Assembly: GCA_003246575.1 (NCBI GenBank)
Contig: QJZZ01000003.1
Coordinates: forward strand, 62,001 to 126,000
Source: Candidatus Saccharimonadota bacterium
Lineage (GTDB): Bacteria; Patescibacteriota; Saccharimonadia; Saccharimonadales; Saccharimonadaceae
DNA: 64,000 nucleotides
Direction of reading: 5' to 3'
Positions 61,915-64,000 of this stretch are shown in pieces. The notes below the pieces were generated by a model. That model made no database searches. It worked only from the letters and a program-made list of their open reading frames with translations, and was not told the DNA's origin. Each line of letters begins with the position of its first letter. Position 1 is the first letter of the stretch. Made by a program: the position numbers and the translations under genes.

Positions 61915-63033
61915 CTACTTCTGGTTCGCAGCCATCTGCACTAAAAAATCCGTACTACTTGACTCTGGCGCATTCAGCCCAATGATCCTGTATCTTCTTT
62001 CTGCCATCGCGTTATTACTATCATGCTGAAGTTTATCGCGATGATCGTGACCTCCAAGGGCGCCACGAATTGCCGTAAGTGCAACATCGACATTGCCCGT
62101 GTTCGTGCTATTGGTACCTCCACTCTCTTCACGAATGATCTTTCCAATCTCATAGGATCGCAAACCGCCCGGATGGTTCACCAAGACATCAAGCACTCGA
62201 GCATGGCGTGCATGCAACTGAACTCGACGGTCGCCAATGTAGTACTGTGACCCCGTCCCATCACCAGAATACACAACACTCAAACCCCAATCAGTCAGCA
62301 TGTCGGGCTCCAGCTCATGTGTGAGTGGCACCTCAGCAGGGGACTGAGCTTCCGCTGGCTGTGATGGAGCAGCTTCACTCACGACAGTAGCATCGCCTGA
62401 CGCTACATCAGCATTCCAGAAATATCGACGACCGTTCGTTTGTCCTTCTGCAACGATTAGTAGTCGCGGATCGGCAACTAGTTCTTTCATCATCATCGAG
62501 GCGAATTGCTTGACCGCTCCAGGTGTTGAGTTTGGTCGCGCTGCCGCCACAAGTTGACGAATGTCGGCAGGCGCAAATCTTACGCCAGGCCTGGACCTCA
62601 AAAGTTGTATAACCGAATTTTCGAGAGGGCTGCACTCCGAATACTCTTCCGGCCCGGAAGCATCAATAGTATCTACTGGCAGAGCGATGACATCAGGAGT
62701 TACCGTAGCTGCCGGAGTGTCATCGACGAGAATATCACCCTGGGCAACATCATGTATATCGTCAGCCAGAGCGTATGCTGCCGCGACTTCAGCAGTATCA
62801 CCACGTAACGCCACCGACTGTGGTTGAGTATCGATGACCGCATGGAGCTTGGAGCAAAATGCTGCACCGGCTACCGATGCTTCGCCGATCGCCACCCCAA
62901 CATTAAATAGCCTCGCATCATGTTCGAGCGTGGCCATACGGCGCGCCGCTTCTGCTAGTTTGCTCGCGACAGGGCATCCGTCGCAGATTCTTTGTGTTTC
63001 TTGTGTTGCGCTCGTTTGTTCTCCGTGTGTCAT
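61915..63033 (-). CDS. Putative transcription regulator with two winged-helix-like domains
   Basis: 372 residues. The N-terminal segment has CDGCPVASKLAEAARRMATL and a further cysteine near residue 60. Residues about 135-205 look like a winged helix (ENSVIQLLRSRPGVRFAPAD, GRRYFWN). The C-terminal part resembles the OmpR/PhoB type (GDRRVQLHARHARVLDVLVN, HPGGLRSYEIGKIIREESGG, RRYRIIGL). It sits between the two whiB genes on the same strand. A role as their partner is an inference. Confidence 0.6.
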   Translation of the reverse strand: MTHGEQTSATQETQRICDGCPVASKLAEAARRMATLEHDARLFNVGVAIGEASVAGAAFCSKLHAVIDTQPQSVALRGDTAEVAAAYALADDIHDVAQGDILVDDTPAATVTPDVIALPVDTIDASGPEEYSECSPLENSVIQLLRSRPGVRFAPADIRQLVAAARPNSTPGAVKQFASMMMKELVADPRLLIVAEGQTNGRRYFWNADVASGDATVVSEAAPSQPAEAQSPAEVPLTHELEPDMLTDWGLSVVYSGDGTGSQYYIGDRRVQLHARHARVLDVLVNHPGGLRSYEIGKIIREESGGTNSTNTGNVDVALTAIRGALGGHDHRDKLQHDSNNAMAERRYRIIGLNAPESSSTDFLVQMAANQK

Positions 63034-63067
63034 AACCTCTACCCCTAAATGTTATTCGACTAGTTTT

Positions 63068-63412
63068 TTATACTGCTCGACGTGTGAGTTTGCGACGCTC
63101 ACGCTCTGACAAACCGCCCCATATTCCGAACCGTTCATCGTGTCTCAGTGCGTAGTCTAGACATTCAGCCTTGACGTCACAACTTGCGCAAACTTTTTTT
63201 GCTTCCCGTGTACTGCGACCTTTTTCTGGAAAGAATGCTTCTGGATCGGTCTGGGAACAAAGTGCTCGATCCTGCCAGTCGAGTTCACCGACTGGATCAT
63301 CTCCATCTAGATGAAATAATTCCGCAAGCTTGTGTGCGGACGCCCCTAGTTCCGCACTAGCAACACGGCTCTGAACAGGTTGTTCGATCCTAGAATGTAA
63401 CCCCTCTGCCAT
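63068..63412 (-). CDS. WhiB-like iron-sulfur protein (second)
   Basis: 114 residues from the ATG at 63412. ALCSQTDPEAFFPEKGRSTR, CASCDVKAEC, FGIWGGLSERERRKLTRR: all four cysteines and the DNA/sigma-contacting turn are present. About 70% identical by eye to the first WhiB over the domain, but with a different N-terminus and a very short tail, suggesting a duplication with divergence of regulatory regions. Confidence 0.92.
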   Translation of the reverse strand: MAEGLHSRIEQPVQSRVASAELGASAHKLAELFHLDGDDPVGELDWQDRALCSQTDPEAFFPEKGRSTREAKKVCASCDVKAECLDYALRHDERFGIWGGLSERERRKLTRRAV

Positions 63413-63531
63413 ATACGTAACACTACCCCCGTTTAGTTGTATTCGATTATGCGTTTTGCAGTTATCTTGTTTTGTATTGTATACGCCAAGCGCTCTCGTA
63501 AAAAGCATAAGCAATTTGTTATACTAAAATT

Positions 63532-64000
63532 ATGCAAACTCCACCGGATCCGCTACGTGGGATTGATACCGACTCCGGCACAACTAGCCTCCCAAAACTC
63601 CAGCAAACGCGACGAGGCCTTTTGCCGTGGCTCAAGTCACACCGCACGCGCATCATTATCGCTGTCGGTCTCTTGCTTATCGGCGGATGGGCGGTAGCGG
63701 CTTGGTGGTGGTATCAATCGACCGCACCTGTTTTTACTGAAGCACCTGACATCGCCATCGCCGAGCGTCCCGTACATTACTATTCACCACTCACTGGCGT
63801 CGAAGTAACCGATGAAGCTACGACGAAATTACCTGTGACCGCCATCATGATCGAGAACAGTCCCGATGCGCGCCCACACAGTGGCCTCAAGCAAGCAGGC
63901 ATTGTCTATGAAGCCATTGCCGAAGGTGGGATTACTCGTTACGCCGCTATTTACCAGGAGGACAAGCCGACACTTATCGGCCCCGTTCGCAGCCTCAGAC
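63532..64000 (+). CDS. DUF3048 (YerB-like) membrane-anchored protein, 5' part
   Basis: A frame from the ATG at 63532 stays open to the right edge (156 complete codons). One helix follows Arg-rich residues (IIIAVGLLLIGGWAVAAWWW, about 42-61). The outer part matches DUF3048: AIMIENSPDARPHSGLKQAG, VYEAIAEGGITRYAAIY and LIGPVRSLR. TATACT (63520-63525) is 6 nt before the ATG. C-terminal part missing. Confidence 0.85.
   Translation, partial: MQTPPDPLRGIDTDSGTTSLPKLQQTRRGLLPWLKSHRTRIIIAVGLLLIGGWAVAAWWWYQSTAPVFTEAPDIAIAERPVHYYSPLTGVEVTDEATTKLPVTAIMIENSPDARPHSGLKQAGIVYEAIAEGGITRYAAIYQEDKPTLIGPVRSLR

Overview
The window is about 52% GC by eye, gene-dense on both strands, and reads as a chromosomal segment of a Patescibacteria/CPR bacterium, most likely Candidatus Saccharibacteria (TM7). 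The reasons are the gene mix and its economy. There is a compact F1Fo ATP synthase operon, two WhiB-like proteins, a class III ribonucleotide reductase with its activase, GluRS without GlnRS, a type IV prepilin, a sortase and many single-TM surface proteins. No amino-acid or cofactor biosynthesis operon is present apart from folate and nucleotide salvage steps. No rRNA operon, CRISPR array, IS element or prophage was seen. The taxonomic call is an inference from gene content.

Layout. 1-4.2 kb: secreted protein fragment, nucleotide metabolism (DHFR, dCTP deaminase, dTMP kinase), a HIT protein and a divergent RSH-like protein. 4.2-6.8 kb: L10 leader, rplJ-rplL, a conserved unknown protein, thymidine kinase. 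6.9-14.6 kb: dnaX, dnaB, a membrane glycosyltransferase, ybaB, recR, a DHH phosphoesterase and cysS on one strand. 14.6-22.6 kb: AI-2E-type permease, Erm/KsgA methylase, 5-FCL, GGDEF protein, several orphans, and a prepilin fused to an FGE/C-type-lectin domain with a tail like a diversity-generating-retroelement target. 22.6-28.1 kb: a tRNA-Gln locus, then nrdD-nrdG-flavin reductase-acidic Cys4 protein behind two NrdR-like boxes. 28.1-37.4 kb: TrmA/RlmD-type methyltransferase, membrane proteins, a UvrD-type helicase/nuclease, two unexplained structured intergenic regions and a Dus enzyme. 37.5-44.0 kb: atp operon on the minus strand. 44-50 kb: glutaredoxin, two GT4 glycosyltransferases with a six-hairpin glycosidase-like protein, a membrane protein and a CMP-kinase-like protein. 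50-55 kb: smpB, xth, hexapeptide-repeat protein, GMP-kinase-like protein, HAD phosphatase, NAD(P)HX-dehydratase-like protein and a tRNA-Leu locus. 55-64 kb: sortase and cell-surface proteins, gltX, WhiB / double winged-helix regulator / WhiB, and a DUF3048 protein running off the right end.

Most unusual points. (1) Three unrelated protein genes carry a related palindromic element of about 85 nt, inserted in frame, in the same orientation and reading frame. (2) At both tRNA loci a complete tRNA is flanked by inverted repeats in leader and trailer. Each sits inside the two separated halves of another tRNA of the same amino-acid family, whose acceptor strands still pair and still carry CCA. (3) The prepilin-lectin fusion ends in a tail whose variable-position codons are all NNY. 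(4) Many genes have a -10 box 6-9 nt before the ATG with no Shine-Dalgarno, which points to widespread leaderless transcription. (5) DnaX and RecR both lack their usual zinc-binding cysteines. (6) A flavin reductase and an acidic Cys4 protein are translationally coupled to nrdDG.

All assignments come from reading the sequence and from family knowledge. No database search was run.
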